DNA of 64,000 nucleotides from Ancylobacter sp. IITR112 (lineage in GTDB: Bacteria > Pseudomonadota > Alphaproteobacteria > Rhizobiales > Xanthobacteraceae). A program made the position numbers and the translations under genes. A model generated the notes under the pieces. It was not told the DNA's origin and made no database searches. It was given only the letters and a program-made list of their open reading frames with translations. The stretch covers positions 3,876,501 to 3,940,500 of the forward strand of contig NZ_JBGCUS010000001.1 in NCBI RefSeq assembly GCF_041415945.1, written 5' to 3'. Of this stretch, positions 24,305-34,829 are shown one piece after another (the stretch's first letter is position 1; each line of letters begins with the position of its first letter).

Positions 24305-27300
24305 ATGACGAGCCGCAACAGCGATGGTCGCAACGGGAACGAAGCGTCGGTTGAGCCGGCCGGCGAGGGCACGGCGCACGACTATTCCGCGACCCTGTTC
24401 CTGCCGCAGACCGATTTCCCCATGCGCGCCGGCCTGCCGCAGCGCGAGCCGGAGCTGCTGGCGCGCTGGGAGCGGATCGACCTTTATGGCCAGCAGCGCA
24501 AGGCCGGCGAGGGCCGTCCGCGCTTCGTGCTGCACGATGGCCCGCCTTACGCCAATGGCAACATCCATATCGGCCACGCGCTCAACAAGATCCTCAAAGA
24601 CGTGGTGGTGCGCTCCCAGGGCGCGCTCGGCCATGATTCCAACTATGTGCCGGGCTGGGACTGCCACGGCCTGCCGATCGAATGGAAGATCGAGGAACAA
24701 TACCGCGCCAAGGGCAAGAACAAGGACGAGGTGCCGGTCGTCGAGTTCCGCCAGGAATGCCGCGCCTTCGCCGAGGGCTGGATCGACGTGCAGCGCGCCG
24801 AGTTCAAACGGCTCGGCGTCGAGGGCGACTGGTCGCACCCCTATGTGACCATGAGCTATGACGCGGAAGCGCAGATCGCCCGCGAGATCATGAAATTCGC
24901 CGGCAATGGGCTGCTCTATCGCGGCTCCAAGCCGGTCATGTGGTCGGTGGTGGAGCGCACCGCGCTGGCCGAGGCCGAGGTCGAGTATCACGACCACCAG
25001 TCGACCACGATCTTCGTCAAGTTCCCGGTGACGGGCTATCGCAAGAGCGCCGCCACCGCCGGCGGCCTGCCCAAGGGGCTGGAACCGCCGGAGGACGCCG
25101 CCGACATCCATTTGTTCCCCTCCTATGAGGGCGCCAGCGTGGTGATCTGGACCACCACGCCCTGGACCATTCCCGGCAACCGCGCCATCGCCTTCTCGCC
25201 CAATGTCACCTATGCCGTCTATGAGGTGACCGAGGCGCCGCACGACAACTGGGCCAAGGTGGGCGAGCATTTCATCCTCGCCGACAAGCTGGCGGAAGAG
25301 GTGTTCAAGGCCGCGCGCGTCACGGCTTACGAGCGCCATAAAGAGGTGGACCCGACGCATCTCGTCTGCGCCCATCCGCTGAACGGCGTCGAGGGCGCGC
25401 AGGGCTATTTCGATTTCCGCGTGCCGGTCGTGCCCGGCGATTTCGTCACCGACGACACCGGCACCGGCTTCGTCCACATCGCCCCCGGCCACGGCGCCGA
25501 CGACTTCAATCTCTTTATGTCCGCCCATCTCGGCGAAGTGCCGCACACGGTCGGCCCCGACGGGCGCTATTACGACCATGTGCCGCTGTTCGCCGGCGCC
25601 CGCGTCATGGATGACAAGGGCAAGGATGGCGACGCCAATGACGCGGTGATCAAGGCGCTGATGGCGGCCGACAAGCTGCTGGCGCGCGGAAGGCTGAAGC
25701 ACCAGTACCCGCATAGCTGGCGCTCCAAGGCGCCGATCATCTTCCGCAACACGCCGCAATGGTTCATCGCGATGGACAAGGACATCGCGGCGGTGGACGG
25801 TTCCACCACGGGCGGCGACACGCTGCGCGCCCGCGCGCTCGGCGGCATCGCCGGGGTGCAGTGGGTGCCGGCCTCCGGCCAGAACCGCATCACCGGCATG
25901 ATCGAGAACCGCCCGGACTGGGTGGTCTCGCGCCAGCGCGCCTGGGGCGTGCCGATCGCCGTCTTCGTCAAGGACAAGGGCGACGGCACGGTCGAAATCC
26001 TGCGCGACGACAAGGTGAATGCCCGCATCGCCGAGGCCTTCGCCACCGAGGGGGCGGACGCCTGGTACAAGGAAGGCGCCGCCCAGCGCTTCCTCGGCAC
26101 CGACTACAGCGCCAATGAGTGGAGCAAGGTCGACGACATTCTCGACGTGTGGTTCGATTCCGGTTCCACCCACGCCTTCACGCTGGAAGTGCGCGCGGAC
26201 CTGAAGGCCGACCGCGCCTTCAATGGCGGGCCGGACCGGGTGATGTATCTCGAAGGCTCGGACCAGCACCGCGGCTGGTTCCATTCCTCGCTGCTGGAGA
26301 GCTGCGGCACGCGCGGGCGCCCGCCTTATGACGTGGTGCTGACCCATGGCTTCGTGCTCGACGAGCAGGGCCGCAAAATGTCGAAATCGGTCGGCAATGT
26401 CGTCGCCCCGCAGGAGGTGATCAAGAACTCCGGCGCCGACATTCTGCGCCTGTGGGTGTGCGCCTCCGACTATTCCGACGATCTGCGCATCGGGCCGGAA
26501 ATCCTGAAAACCACGGTCGAGACCTACCGCAAGCTGCGCAACACGCTGCGCTGGCTGCTCGGCTCGCTGCATCATTACCGAGAGGCCGAGCGCGTCGCCT
26601 TCGCCGACATGCCGGCGCTGGAAAAGATGGTGCTGCACCGCCTCGCCGAACTCGACGGCGTGGTGCGCGAGGCCTATGCCGCCTTCGACTTCAAGCGGGT
26701 GAACGCGGCGCTGACCGCCTTCATGACCAGCGAGCTCTCGGCCTTCTACTTCGACGTGCGCAAGGATGCGCTCTATTGCGACCCGCTGTCCTCGGTGACG
26801 CGGCGGGCGTGCCTGACCGTGCTCGACGAGGTGTTCAACCGGCTCGTCGTCTGGCTGGCGCCGATCCTGCCCTTCACGGCGGAGGAGACCTGGCTGGCGC
26901 GCTTCCCCTCCGAGACCGGCTCGGTGCATCTGGAAACCTTCCCCGACACGCCGGCCAAGTGGCGCGACCCGGTGCTGGCGGATGAGTGGCGCAAGATCCG
27001 GCTGGTGCGGCGCGTCGTGCTCGGCGCGCTGGAAGTGGAGCGGGCGGCCAAGCGCATCGGCTCCTCGCTGGAGGCGGCGCCGGTGGTGCATGTGAGCGAT
27101 CCCAACCTGTTCGCGGCGGTGAGCGCGGTCGATCTCGCGGAAGTGTGCATCACCTCCGACGCGCATCTGATGCCGGACGAAGGCCCGGCCGACGCCTTCC
27201 GCCTGCCCGACGTGCCGGGCGTGGCGGTGGTGCCGAACCGGGCGCAGGGGCACAAATGCGCCCGCTCCTGGAAGATCTCGCCGCTGGTCGGCACCGATCC

Positions 27301-27376
27301 CGACTATCCCGACGTGACCCCGCGCGACGCCACCGCGCTGCGCGAACTGGCCCATGCCCGCCGGGCGGCGGAGTGA
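24305..27376 (+). CDS. ileS: Isoleucyl-tRNA synthetase
   Basis: IleS charges tRNA-Ile. The 1023-residue class I enzyme has the HIGH motif ([19 protein letters not shown]), the editing domain ([34 protein letters not shown]), [12 protein letters not shown], and KMSKS in [11 protein letters not shown], followed by the anticodon-binding domain. The C-terminal zinc-ribbon region is reduced: only one Cys remains near HKCARSWK, as is common in alphaproteobacteria. The start MTSRNSDGR follows AAGGAGCG. An inverted-repeat element, then lspA, follow downstream. Confidence 0.97.
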   Translation: MTSRNSDGRNGNEASVEPAGEGTAHDYSATLFLPQTDFPMRAGLPQREPELLARWERIDLYGQQRKAGEGRPRFVLHDGPPYANGNIHIGHALNKILKDVVVRSQGALGHDSNYVPGWDCHGLPIEWKIEEQYRAKGKNKDEVPVVEFRQECRAFAEGWIDVQRAEFKRLGVEGDWSHPYVTMSYDAEAQIAREIMKFAGNGLLYRGSKPVMWSVVERTALAEAEVEYHDHQSTTIFVKFPVTGYRKSAATAGGLPKGLEPPEDAADIHLFPSYEGASVVIWTTTPWTIPGNRAIAFSPNVTYAVYEVTEAPHDNWAKVGEHFILADKLAEEVFKAARVTAYERHKEVDPTHLVCAHPLNGVEGAQGYFDFRVPVVPGDFVTDDTGTGFVHIAPGHGADDFNLFMSAHLGEVPHTVGPDGRYYDHVPLFAGARVMDDKGKDGDANDAVIKALMAADKLLARGRLKHQYPHSWRSKAPIIFRNTPQWFIAMDKDIAAVDGSTTGGDTLRARALGGIAGVQWVPASGQNRITGMIENRPDWVVSRQRAWGVPIAVFVKDKGDGTVEILRDDKVNARIAEAFATEGADAWYKEGAAQRFLGTDYSANEWSKVDDILDVWFDSGSTHAFTLEVRADLKADRAFNGGPDRVMYLEGSDQHRGWFHSSLLESCGTRGRPPYDVVLTHGFVLDEQGRKMSKSVGNVVAPQEVIKNSGADILRLWVCASDYSDDLRIGPEILKTTVETYRKLRNTLRWLLGSLHHYREAERVAFADMPALEKMVLHRLAELDGVVREAYAAFDFKRVNAALTAFMTSELSAFYFDVRKDALYCDPLSSVTRRACLTVLDEVFNRLVVWLAPILPFTAEETWLARFPSETGSVHLETFPDTPAKWRDPVLADEWRKIRLVRRVVLGALEVERAAKRIGSSLEAAPVVHVSDPNLFAAVSAVDLAEVCITSDAHLMPDEGPADAFRLPDVPGVAVVPNRAQGHKCARSWKISPLVGTDPDYPDVTPRDATALRELAHARRAAE

Positions 27377-27390
27377 GCCGGGCGATTCCA

Positions 27391-27501
27391 CGTCATCCCG
27401 GAACGGCCGCGAGGCCGTATCCGGGATCGCGTGACGGTGGTGGCCGCCCTTTCCAACGCAAAGCGATCCCGGCGCGCGCGTGCCGCGCGTCCGGGATGAC
27501 G
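27391..27501. repeat. CATCCCGG-type intergenic repeat
   Basis: CGTCATCCCGGAACGGCCGC pairs with later CCGGGATCGCG and CCGGGATGACGG arms. It separates ileS from lspA. Confidence 0.65.
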
Positions 27502-27518
27502 GCTCAGGCAGAATCCTC

Positions 27519-28016
27519 ATGACGCTCCGCCTCGCCGGTCCCCACACCCTGTTCGGCGCCCTGTTCGCGCTCGCCGCGCTGGCGATCGACCAGGGCTCCA
27601 AGCTCGCCGTGCTGCACGGGGTGGAGTTCGGTCCCGACGGCCTCGTGCAGGTGGCGCCCTTCCTCGATATCGTCTGGGCGTGGAACACCGGCATCAGCTA
27701 CGGCCTGTTCTCGCTGGGCGCCGAGGGCTGGTGGGTGCTCGGCGGGGTGAAGCTGGCGGCGGCGGTGCTGTTCTGGCTGTGGCTGGCGCGGACCGACAAC
27801 CGGCTGGAAGCCGCCGCTCTGGGGCTGCTGATCGGCGGCGCGCTCGGCAACGCCATCGACCGCGCCGCCTATGGCGCCGTGTTCGACTTCGTCTCGCTGC
27901 ACGCTTTCGGCTTCTACTGGTATGTGTTCAACCTCTCGGATGTCGCCATTGTTGCCGGTGTGGGCCTGCTTTTGTATGCTTCCTTTTTCGGGAGCGCCGC
28001 AAAATCGCCGCCCTGA
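27519..28016 (+). CDS. lspA: Lipoprotein signal peptidase
   Basis: LspA removes the signal peptide of prolipoproteins in the inner membrane. The 165-residue protein has four membrane segments and both catalytic Asp motifs: IGGALGNAIDRAAYGAVFDF and YVFNLSDVAIVAGV, plus the family start ALAIDQGSKL. The start MTLRLAGPH is chosen; an open frame upstream runs through the repeat. It is followed after 83 bp by the DUF3035 gene and two M16 peptidase genes in the order usual for alphaproteobacteria. Confidence 0.95.
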   Translation: MTLRLAGPHTLFGALFALAALAIDQGSKLAVLHGVEFGPDGLVQVAPFLDIVWAWNTGISYGLFSLGAEGWWVLGGVKLAAAVLFWLWLARTDNRLEAAALGLLIGGALGNAIDRAAYGAVFDFVSLHAFGFYWYVFNLSDVAIVAGVGLLLYASFFGSAAKSPP

Positions 28017-28099
28017 AGTGAGATCGGACCTTCCGCACGCTTGAGCGGTCGCGTGGGCGGGGCTTTCCCGCCCCCCACGGGCCGGCAGGAGACGACCGG

Positions 28100-28786
28100 A
28101 TGACGACACGAGTTCATGCCACCCGCGCCGCGCTGCTTGCCGGCGTTCTGACGTGCGCCGGCTTTGGCGCGCTCGGCCCCGCACCGGCGCTGGCCGAGGA
28201 TTCGCCGGACATGAATCTGACCGGCCAGCTTCTCACCGGGCTCGGCCTGGTGCCGCCGCCCCCGCCCGACATCGACTACCGCGAGCGCGCCCCGCTGGTG
28301 GTGCCGCCGACCGGCGACATTCTTCCCCCGCCGCGCGACGCCTCGGCGATTTCGGAGAACCCGGCCTGGCCGAAGGACCATGACGCGGTCGCCCGCGAGG
28401 CGGCGGCGAAGACCAACTGGGCCGAGTCCTGGGAATCCGTCGCCCGTGACGGCACCACCAGCGGCCGCTCGCTCACCCCGGCCCAGCTCGAAAAGGGCTA
28501 CAAGTCCGGCAAGGTGACGGGTTCCGGCTTCAAGAACCAGAAAGCCAATGACGACAACCGCCTCTCGCTGAACCAGTTGGACTTCTTCGGCTGGGGCAAC
28601 AAGAAGAGCGCGGAGGAACAGGCGATCCCGTTCGAGGGCGAGCCGGACCGTGAATCGCTCGTCCAGCCGCCGCCCGGCCTGCAGACACCCGCTCCCGGCG
28701 CCAAATATGGCGTCGTCGCCGACCGGCCGGAGGACAAGGAGTGGAAGATGCCGAGCTGGTTCGACCGGACCCAGAAGAACCAGTGA
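28100..28786 (+). CDS. DUF3035 (BamF-like) envelope protein
   Basis: The 228-residue exported protein has a Tat/Sec-like signal (RAALLAGVLTCAGFGALGPA, cut near ALA-ED). It also has the DUF3035 hallmark YRERAPLVVPPTGD, shared with proteins described as BamF in Caulobacter, which belong to the outer-membrane beta-barrel assembly complex. A Cys in the signal (LTCAG) is compatible with lipidation, but it is not a clean lipobox. The position between lspA and the M16 peptidases is conserved in related bacteria. Its role in BAM here is inferred. Confidence 0.7.
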   Translation: MTTRVHATRAALLAGVLTCAGFGALGPAPALAEDSPDMNLTGQLLTGLGLVPPPPPDIDYRERAPLVVPPTGDILPPPRDASAISENPAWPKDHDAVAREAAAKTNWAESWESVARDGTTSGRSLTPAQLEKGYKSGKVTGSGFKNQKANDDNRLSLNQLDFFGWGNKKSAEEQAIPFEGEPDRESLVQPPPGLQTPAPGAKYGVVADRPEDKEWKMPSWFDRTQKNQ

Positions 28787-29039
28787 CCGATCCCGCGCGC
28801 CCGCCCCAGCCGGGCGCGCTGCTTTTTTGCCGAGGCGCGGCGCCCGGTGCAGCCTGCCGCGCGCGCCGTGCCGGCCCTGCCCCCTCTGCCCCTCACTTCG
28901 CGGTGAAGCCCGCCGCCCGCGCATCGCGCCGCGCCCGCTTCGTCGCTACATTGCCCTGCGCTACCGCCCTGCGCGGCCCGGGCCTCGGGCCATGCGCTCT
29001 CCCGATCTCCTCCGGGCGGCCGCCGAAACGGATGAAGCT

Positions 29040-30446
29040 GTGACTGGAAGATTGATGCCCGCTCTCATGCTGCTCGCCGGCGCCGCCGCCGGCCTCGCCA
29101 CCGCCCCCACGCGCGCCGGCGCCGCCGAAGTGGCGGAGTTCACCCTGGAGAACGGCATGCAGGTGGTGGTGGTGCCCGACCATCGCGCCCCGGTCGTCAC
29201 CCACATGGTGTGGTACCGCGTGGGTTCGGCCGACGAGCAGCCCGGCAAGTCCGGCATCGCCCATTTCCTCGAACATCTCATGTTCAAGGGCACGGACAAG
29301 CACCCGGCCGGCGAGTTCTCGCAGGTGGTGGCCAAGCTCGGCGGGCAGGAAAACGCCTTCACCTCGCAGGACTACACCGCTTATTTCCAGCGCGTCGCCA
29401 AGCAGAACCTCGCGACCGTGATGGGCTTCGAGGCCGACCGCATGACCGGGCTGGTGCTGACCGACGAGGTGGTACTGCCCGAGCGCGACGTGGTGCTGGA
29501 AGAGCGCCGCATGCGCACCGATAACGACCCCGCCTCGCAGCTCTCCGAGGCCGCGCAGGCGGCGATGTTCGTCAACCACCCCTATGGCCATCCGATCATC
29601 GGCTGGGAAGACGAGATCAAGCAGCTCAACCGGCAGGACGCGCTTGATTTCTACCGCCGCTTCTACACGCCGAACAACGCCATTCTGGTGGTGGCGGGCG
29701 ATGTCGAGCCCGACGAGGTGAAGAAGCTGGCGGAAGACACCTATGGCAAGATCGCCCCGCGCGCGCCGACGGCGGAGCGCGTGCGGCCGCAGGAGCCGGC
29801 GCCGCGCGCCGAGCGCCGGCTCGTCCTCGCCGACAGCCGCGTCGGCCAGCCGAGCCTCTCGCGCAGCTATCTCGTCCCCTCCTATCGCGGCGACCGCGAG
29901 GAGAGCGTCGCGCTCGACGTGCTCGCCCAGGTGCTGGGCGGTGGCTCCACCGGCCGGCTCTACCGCTCGCTGGTGATCGACAAGGCGGTGGCCGCCAATG
30001 CCGGCGCCTGGTACCAGTCGACCGCGCTAGACGACACGCGCTTCGGCCTCTCCGTCACCCCGCGCCCGGAGGTGACGATGGAGGCGGTGGAGACCGCGCT
30101 CGACGAGACCCTCGCGGCGCTGGCCACGGACGGGCCGGATGCGGCCGAGCTGGAGCGGGCCAAGACCCGGCTGGTGGCCGAGGCGATCTACGCCCAGGAC
30201 AACCAGGCGACGCTGGCGCGCATCTATGGCGCCGCGCTCGCCACCGGCTCCACCGCGCAGGACGTGAAGATCTGGCCGGAACTGGTGAAGTCCGTCACCG
30301 CCGAGCAGGTGCGCGACGCCGCCCGGCGCTGGCTGCGGCCCGCCCGCGCCGTCACCAGCCAGCTTCTGCAGGTCAAGCCCGCCCCCGCCGCCGCTTTGCC
30401 CGAACCGGGCGCGGAGCAGGCGAGCCCCGGGGAGGACCGTTCGTGA
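29040..30446 (+). CDS. M16 family zinc metallopeptidase, catalytic subunit-like
   Basis: This pitrilysin-family protein of about 468 residues carries an intact inverted zinc motif: HFLEH in KSGIAHFLEHLMFKG, with the distal Glu in LEERRMRTD. A signal-like segment (ALMLLAGAAAGLATAPTRAG) suggests a periplasmic location. The GTG start is chosen because it adds a basic N-region to the signal; ATG codons at 28992 and at 29055 (the latter preceded by GGAAG) are alternatives. Its stop overlaps the start of a second M16 gene (GTGA), so the two very likely form a heterodimeric pair. Confidence 0.88.
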   Translation: MTGRLMPALMLLAGAAAGLATAPTRAGAAEVAEFTLENGMQVVVVPDHRAPVVTHMVWYRVGSADEQPGKSGIAHFLEHLMFKGTDKHPAGEFSQVVAKLGGQENAFTSQDYTAYFQRVAKQNLATVMGFEADRMTGLVLTDEVVLPERDVVLEERRMRTDNDPASQLSEAAQAAMFVNHPYGHPIIGWEDEIKQLNRQDALDFYRRFYTPNNAILVVAGDVEPDEVKKLAEDTYGKIAPRAPTAERVRPQEPAPRAERRLVLADSRVGQPSLSRSYLVPSYRGDREESVALDVLAQVLGGGSTGRLYRSLVIDKAVAANAGAWYQSTALDDTRFGLSVTPRPEVTMEAVETALDETLAALATDGPDAAELERAKTRLVAEAIYAQDNQATLARIYGAALATGSTAQDVKIWPELVKSVTAEQVRDAARRWLRPARAVTSQLLQVKPAPAAALPEPGAEQASPGEDRS

Positions 30447-31831
30447 GCGGCCGCGCCGCCGGCCGGCGCCCCCGCCTTCTCCGCCCCTTCCTCTCGCTCG
30501 CCGCGGCCACGCTCATGACCCTCGCCCTCGCCCCCGCCTCCCCCGCCCAGTCCGAGACCACGCGCATCCAGCGGGTGATCAGCCCGGGCGGCATCGAGGC
30601 GTGGCTGGTGCACGACACCACCCTGCCGCTGGTGGCGATGGAAATCGCCTTTCTCGGCGGCGCGGCGCAGGACCCGGCCGACAAGCCCGGCGTCGCCAGC
30701 CTCACCTCCTCGCTGCTCGATGAGGGCGCGGGCGATCTCGATTCCCGCGCCTTCCAGGACCGTCTGGCGGAAAAGGCGATCGAGCTGCGCTTCGACGCCT
30801 CGCGCGACAGCCTCGGCGGCTCGCTGCGCACGCTGTCGGAGAATGTCGACGACGCTTTCGCGCTGATGGGGCTGGCGGTGAACGCGCCGCGCTTCGACGA
30901 CGAGGCGGTGGAGCGCATCCGCCAGGGCCAGCTCGCCCAGCTACGCCGGCGGCTGAACGATCCCTCCTCGCTGGCGAGCCTCGGCTGGTCGGCCGCCGCC
31001 TTCCCCAACCACCCCTATGGCCGCCCGGTGGCCGGCACGCTGGCGAGCGTGCCCACCATCAGCCGCGACGACCTCAAGAGCTTCGTCGCCCGCAACCTCG
31101 CCCGCGACAATCTGAAGATCGCGGTGGTCGGCGACATCACGGCGGAGAAGCTCGGCCCGGCGCTCGATGCCATGTTCGGCGCCCTGCCGGCCAAGGCGGC
31201 GCTGACCCCGGTGCCGGATGTGGAGCCGCAGGGCCTCGGCACCGATGTGGTGAAGACGCTCGCCGTGCCGCAGACCTCCATCGTCTTCGGCGGCATCGGC
31301 CTCAAGCGCGACGACCCGGATTTCATCCCCGCCTTCGTGCTCAACCACATTTTCGGCGGCTCGGCCTTTTCCTCCCGCCTGTTTAGGGAAGTGCGGGAGA
31401 AGCGCGGCCTCGCCTATTCCGTCTACAGCCATCTCGCCCCGCTCGACCACACGGCGCTGATCCTCGGCGGCACCGCCACCAAGAACGACCGGGCGGCGGA
31501 GAGCGCGGCGCTGATCCGGGCGGAATATGAGCGCCTGCTCACCGTGGGGCCGAGCGAGGAGGAACTGGCGGACGCCAAGAGCTATCTCATCGGCTCCTTC
31601 GCCCTGCGCTTCGACAGCTCGGCCAAGGTCGCCTCGCAACTGCTGCAGATCCAGATCGACAATCTCGGCATCGACTATATCGACATCCGCAACGAGCTGG
31701 TGGCCAAGGTGACGCTGGAGGATGTGAAGCGGGTTGCCGCCCGGCTGAACGCGCATCCCGCCCTTCTGTTCAGCCTGGTCGGCGAGCCGGCCGGCCTTGC
31801 GGCGACGCCCGCCGCCGGCAATGGCGGCTGA
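30443..31831 (+). CDS. M16 family peptidase-like protein lacking the zinc motif
   Basis: The 462-residue protein has an M16 fold but no HxxEH: the equivalent segment reads SLTSSLLDEGAGDL. It keeps the C-terminal RLFREVREKRGLAYSVYS, the Arg/Tyr pair that in M16B enzymes completes the active site of the partner. This fits the usual catalytic/non-catalytic pairing. A signal-like N-terminus (LRPFLSLAAATLMTLALAPA) points to the periplasm. The GTG start overlaps the stop of the first subunit, which indicates translational coupling. Confidence 0.9.
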   Translation: MSGRAAGRRPRLLRPFLSLAAATLMTLALAPASPAQSETTRIQRVISPGGIEAWLVHDTTLPLVAMEIAFLGGAAQDPADKPGVASLTSSLLDEGAGDLDSRAFQDRLAEKAIELRFDASRDSLGGSLRTLSENVDDAFALMGLAVNAPRFDDEAVERIRQGQLAQLRRRLNDPSSLASLGWSAAAFPNHPYGRPVAGTLASVPTISRDDLKSFVARNLARDNLKIAVVGDITAEKLGPALDAMFGALPAKAALTPVPDVEPQGLGTDVVKTLAVPQTSIVFGGIGLKRDDPDFIPAFVLNHIFGGSAFSSRLFREVREKRGLAYSVYSHLAPLDHTALILGGTATKNDRAAESAALIRAEYERLLTVGPSEEELADAKSYLIGSFALRFDSSAKVASQLLQIQIDNLGIDYIDIRNELVAKVTLEDVKRVAARLNAHPALLFSLVGEPAGLAATPAAGNGG

Positions 31832-32007
31832 GGCGGCGCACCGGCGCCGGGGCGCAAGGGCAGGCTTGACGGGACCGCCACAGGACAGGTTTCCTGTGCG
31901 CGGTGGCCTGCTATAAGAGCGTCCGGTAAAGCGGATCCAGGATCACCGGCCGGCCGGCGCTTCGGGGGAAGGCGCCACGGCTCATCCAGCCCGGGACGGC
32001 GGGGAGT

Positions 32008-33096
32008 ATGCGTATGGGTATCGGGGACGTGCGGAAGCGGCCGGTCGGCCGGGCGGAACGCAGGCAGGGGCACGGGGGACGCGCGCCGGCATGGCTCGCG
32101 GTTCCGGTGCTGGCGCTGCTGCTGGCGGGCTGTGCCGGCGCCGGCATTGGCGGCGGCAATGGCAATGAGGGGCCGATGGGTTCCGGCGATGCCGGCGACC
32201 AGGGTTTTCTCGGCTCCAGCATGCAGACCACCACGGTCTCGCCGACGGCGGCCGGCGGCGCCACCAGCGGCGCCGGCACGGCGGCGGTGACGCCCGGGGC
32301 GCCCGATGCTTCCGAGTTCACCTGCCCGCCGGTGCAGGTGCGCGCGGGGGCGGCGGCCTGGCAGGTGACGGAACCCTCCGATGGCGGCGTGCGCTACCAG
32401 GCGACGCTCGGCCAGTTCTCCCGCGAATGCCGCTTCTCCGCCCCCGACATGACCATGCGCGTCGGCATTCAGGGCCGGGTGCTGCTCGGGCCCAAGGGCG
32501 GGCCGGGCAAGCTGACCGTGCCGATCCGCCTCGCCGTGGTGGAAGAGGGCCCGGCGCCGAAATCGGTGTGGACCAAGTTCTATGCGGTGCCGGTGGAAGT
32601 GGGCCCCAATGTCATGCAGGTCGATTTCGGCCTGGTGGCGGACGATGTGACCTTCCCGCGGCCGTCGCCGGACCTGTCCGAGCGCTATGTGCTCTATGTC
32701 GGCTTCGACCCCCAGGGCAAGGAAGAGAAGCCCGCGCGCACCCGCCCGGCGGCACCGCGCACCCAGCCGCAGGCGCAGCGCCCGGCCCCGGCCGCGACGG
32801 CGCCCCGCCCCGCCCCGGTGGTGACGCCCGCGCCCACCGCGACGCCGCGTCAGGTGTCGCCGACCGTGACGCCGGCCACCAGCGCCGCGCCGCGCACCGC
32901 CCCGGCGGCGCCGAGCACGACGGTGCAGACCGCGCCCGCCACCCCGGCGCCCGCCGCCACCGCACCGGCGGCCGCGACGCCCGCGCGCACGATCACCCCG
33001 GCACCGGCGGCCAGCACGCCCGCCCCGGCCCCGGACAACAGCCAGACCCAGTGGATCGGTGCCCCGGCGCCCTCGACCGGCGGCTTCTCGCAGTAG
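32008..33096 (+). CDS. Predicted lipoprotein with Ala/Pro-rich tail
   Basis: The 362-residue product has a basic N-region, a hydrophobic stretch and a lipobox LLAGC, so it is likely a lipoprotein processed by LspA. A Gly/Thr/Ala-rich spacer follows. Residues 105-230 form a globular part with two Cys (FTCPPVQV, SRECRFS) and a GIQGRVLLGPKGGPGKLTV strand pattern. The last 120 residues are low-complexity Ala/Pro/Thr, like a cell-wall-spanning linker. Function is not recognised. GGGGAG before the ATG supports this start. A second ATG is two codons in. A strong terminator follows. Confidence 0.75.
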   Translation: MRMGIGDVRKRPVGRAERRQGHGGRAPAWLAVPVLALLLAGCAGAGIGGGNGNEGPMGSGDAGDQGFLGSSMQTTTVSPTAAGGATSGAGTAAVTPGAPDASEFTCPPVQVRAGAAAWQVTEPSDGGVRYQATLGQFSRECRFSAPDMTMRVGIQGRVLLGPKGGPGKLTVPIRLAVVEEGPAPKSVWTKFYAVPVEVGPNVMQVDFGLVADDVTFPRPSPDLSERYVLYVGFDPQGKEEKPARTRPAAPRTQPQAQRPAPAATAPRPAPVVTPAPTATPRQVSPTVTPATSAAPRTAPAAPSTTVQTAPATPAPAATAPAAATPARTITPAPAASTPAPAPDNSQTQWIGAPAPSTGGFSQ

Positions 33097-33122
33097 ACGC
33101 GCCGCACCGGCCGCGTTTCAGC

Positions 33123-33150
33123 AAAAAGCCCCGGGAAACCGGGGCTTTTT
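33123..33150. terminator. Bidirectional Rho-independent terminator
   Basis: AAAAAGCCCCGG and CCGGGGCTTTTT form a perfect stem around GAAA. With A and T runs on both sides, it serves the lipoprotein gene and the converging DUF3422 gene. Confidence 0.95.
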
Positions 33151-33185
33151 CACGCGCGCTGCCGCGAGCGGCGGGGCGGGCGCCC

Positions 33186-34511
33186 TCAGCTTTCGGCGTG
33201 GCCGCGGCGGATGCGGCGGACCACCGTCCAGATCGTCAGCACCACGATCGGCACGGCGATGGCGGTGGCGGTGCCGACATCGTAGTGCAGCCCGGCTTCC
33301 TCGGCGCGGGCGTGCAGCCCTTCCAGCGCATAGTGCAGCAGGCTGACGACATAATAGGAAATGGCGGCGACGGAGAGCCCTTCGACCGTCTGCTGCAGGC
33401 GTAGCTGCATGCGCGCGCGCTTGTTCATGCTCTGCAGCAGGTTGCGGTTCTGCTGTTCCAGCTCGACATCGACGCGGGTGCGCAGCAGGTTGGCGGCGCT
33501 GGTCAGCTTGACCGACAGGTTGGCCTGGCGCTGCTCGATGGCCTGGCAGGTGCGCATGGCCGGCTGCAGCCGGCGCAGCAGGAATTGCTGCCAGGTGGGA
33601 TAGCCGGAAATCGGCCGCTCGCCGATGGTGCGCAGCCGCGAGGAGACGATCTCCTCATAGGCCCGGGTGGCGCCGAAACGGAACAGCGAGGCGGCGGCGT
33701 CGGCTTCGAGCTGCGCGGCGAGGCCGGTGAGCGCGTCGAGCAGCTTGTGGTTGGCGGCCAGCCCCTCGGTCTGGCGCATCTGCTCGGTGAGCGCGGACAA
33801 TTCGTTCTCGCTATGCGCCACAGTGGGGGCGAGGCGCTGCGCCTCCGGCAGGCCGAGCAGAGCGAGGGTGCGGTAGGTCTCGATTTCCAGCACACGCTGC
33901 ACCAGCGCGCCGGCGGCGTCGTCGGTCATGCCGCGATCGCGCACCAGAATGCGCACGAAGCCGGACGGGTCGGGCTGGAAATCGGTGGCGATCTCGGCGA
34001 AGCCGTCCTCGACATCCGACCGCGCGAGGCTGGTGCGGTCGAACAGCCGGTCGAGCGGCAGCGCGTCCGCCGTGTCGGTGACGAGGTGCAGGTCCACCGC
34101 CACCAGCAGCGGGCCGGGCTGCGGCAACTGGGTGAGCACATCCATCAGGCTGGCGGCGGAGGGCTGGAAGGGCAGGCCACCCTCGACCACATCCTCGGCC
34201 GGCAGCTCCCAGGTATAGGTGGTGAATTCGGCGTGGCGCTCCCAGCGCACGACGAAGCGGCCAAAGGCGGCACGGTGCTGCTTGGCCTCGCGGTCCGGAG
34301 CCGGCTGGCCGCGCGCCATGCACAGGCTGGCGAAGGCGGCGCGGTCGGCGATGGCCTGCGCGCGGTCGACGAGAAAGGCGACGTGCAGGATGCGCGCCGG
34401 CGTCGACACCGCGACGAAGGGCCGGGCGTGCAGCTCCGCCATCACCGGGGCGCGCAGGGGGTGGTCGTAGAAGGCCTTGCCGGCAGCCTTGGCCGTCGCG
34501 TTCGTCGTCAC
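33186..34511 (-). CDS. DUF3422 family membrane protein
   Basis: This 441-residue alphaproteobacterial protein opens with the family pattern HPLRAPVMAELHARPFVAV. It has a central helical region and two C-terminal membrane segments (LSVAAISYYVVSLLHYAL and ATAIAVPIVVLTIWTVV). Arg/Gln-rich helices before the membrane part (NRNLLQSMNKRARMQLRLQQ) could form a coiled coil. The GTG at 34511 is preferred because AAGGAG lies nine bases upstream; a GTG six codons earlier overlaps that site. Biological role unknown. Confidence 0.85.
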   Translation of the reverse strand: MTTNATAKAAGKAFYDHPLRAPVMAELHARPFVAVSTPARILHVAFLVDRAQAIADRAAFASLCMARGQPAPDREAKQHRAAFGRFVVRWERHAEFTTYTWELPAEDVVEGGLPFQPSAASLMDVLTQLPQPGPLLVAVDLHLVTDTADALPLDRLFDRTSLARSDVEDGFAEIATDFQPDPSGFVRILVRDRGMTDDAAGALVQRVLEIETYRTLALLGLPEAQRLAPTVAHSENELSALTEQMRQTEGLAANHKLLDALTGLAAQLEADAAASLFRFGATRAYEEIVSSRLRTIGERPISGYPTWQQFLLRRLQPAMRTCQAIEQRQANLSVKLTSAANLLRTRVDVELEQQNRNLLQSMNKRARMQLRLQQTVEGLSVAAISYYVVSLLHYALEGLHARAEEAGLHYDVGTATAIAVPIVVLTIWTVVRRIRRGHAES

Positions 34512-34829
34512 CGAAGCTCGCTCCTTCACCTCCCCGGGGCGTCGCGCCGCGCCGGGGAACTCCGCGCGCCCCAGTGGGTTGCATGCTCACGGCGCGCTGG
34601 CAAGAGGGCAAACCGGCGCCGGCGCGCTCCCCGGCACAGCGGCCGAACCCGCCCCTTTCGGCACCGGGGCGGGTGTCGCGGCCCGGCGGTGACGCTGGGT
34701 TGAGCCGGGATCGGGAAACTGTTGCGCCTGCGCATCAGGGCGCTGGCAAAGCGGGGACGATCTAGAATCTGTTTGCAAGGGTCAGGTCGCCAGAGCATGA
34801 AGTCAGATGGTTATTTCGGGATTTGTGAC

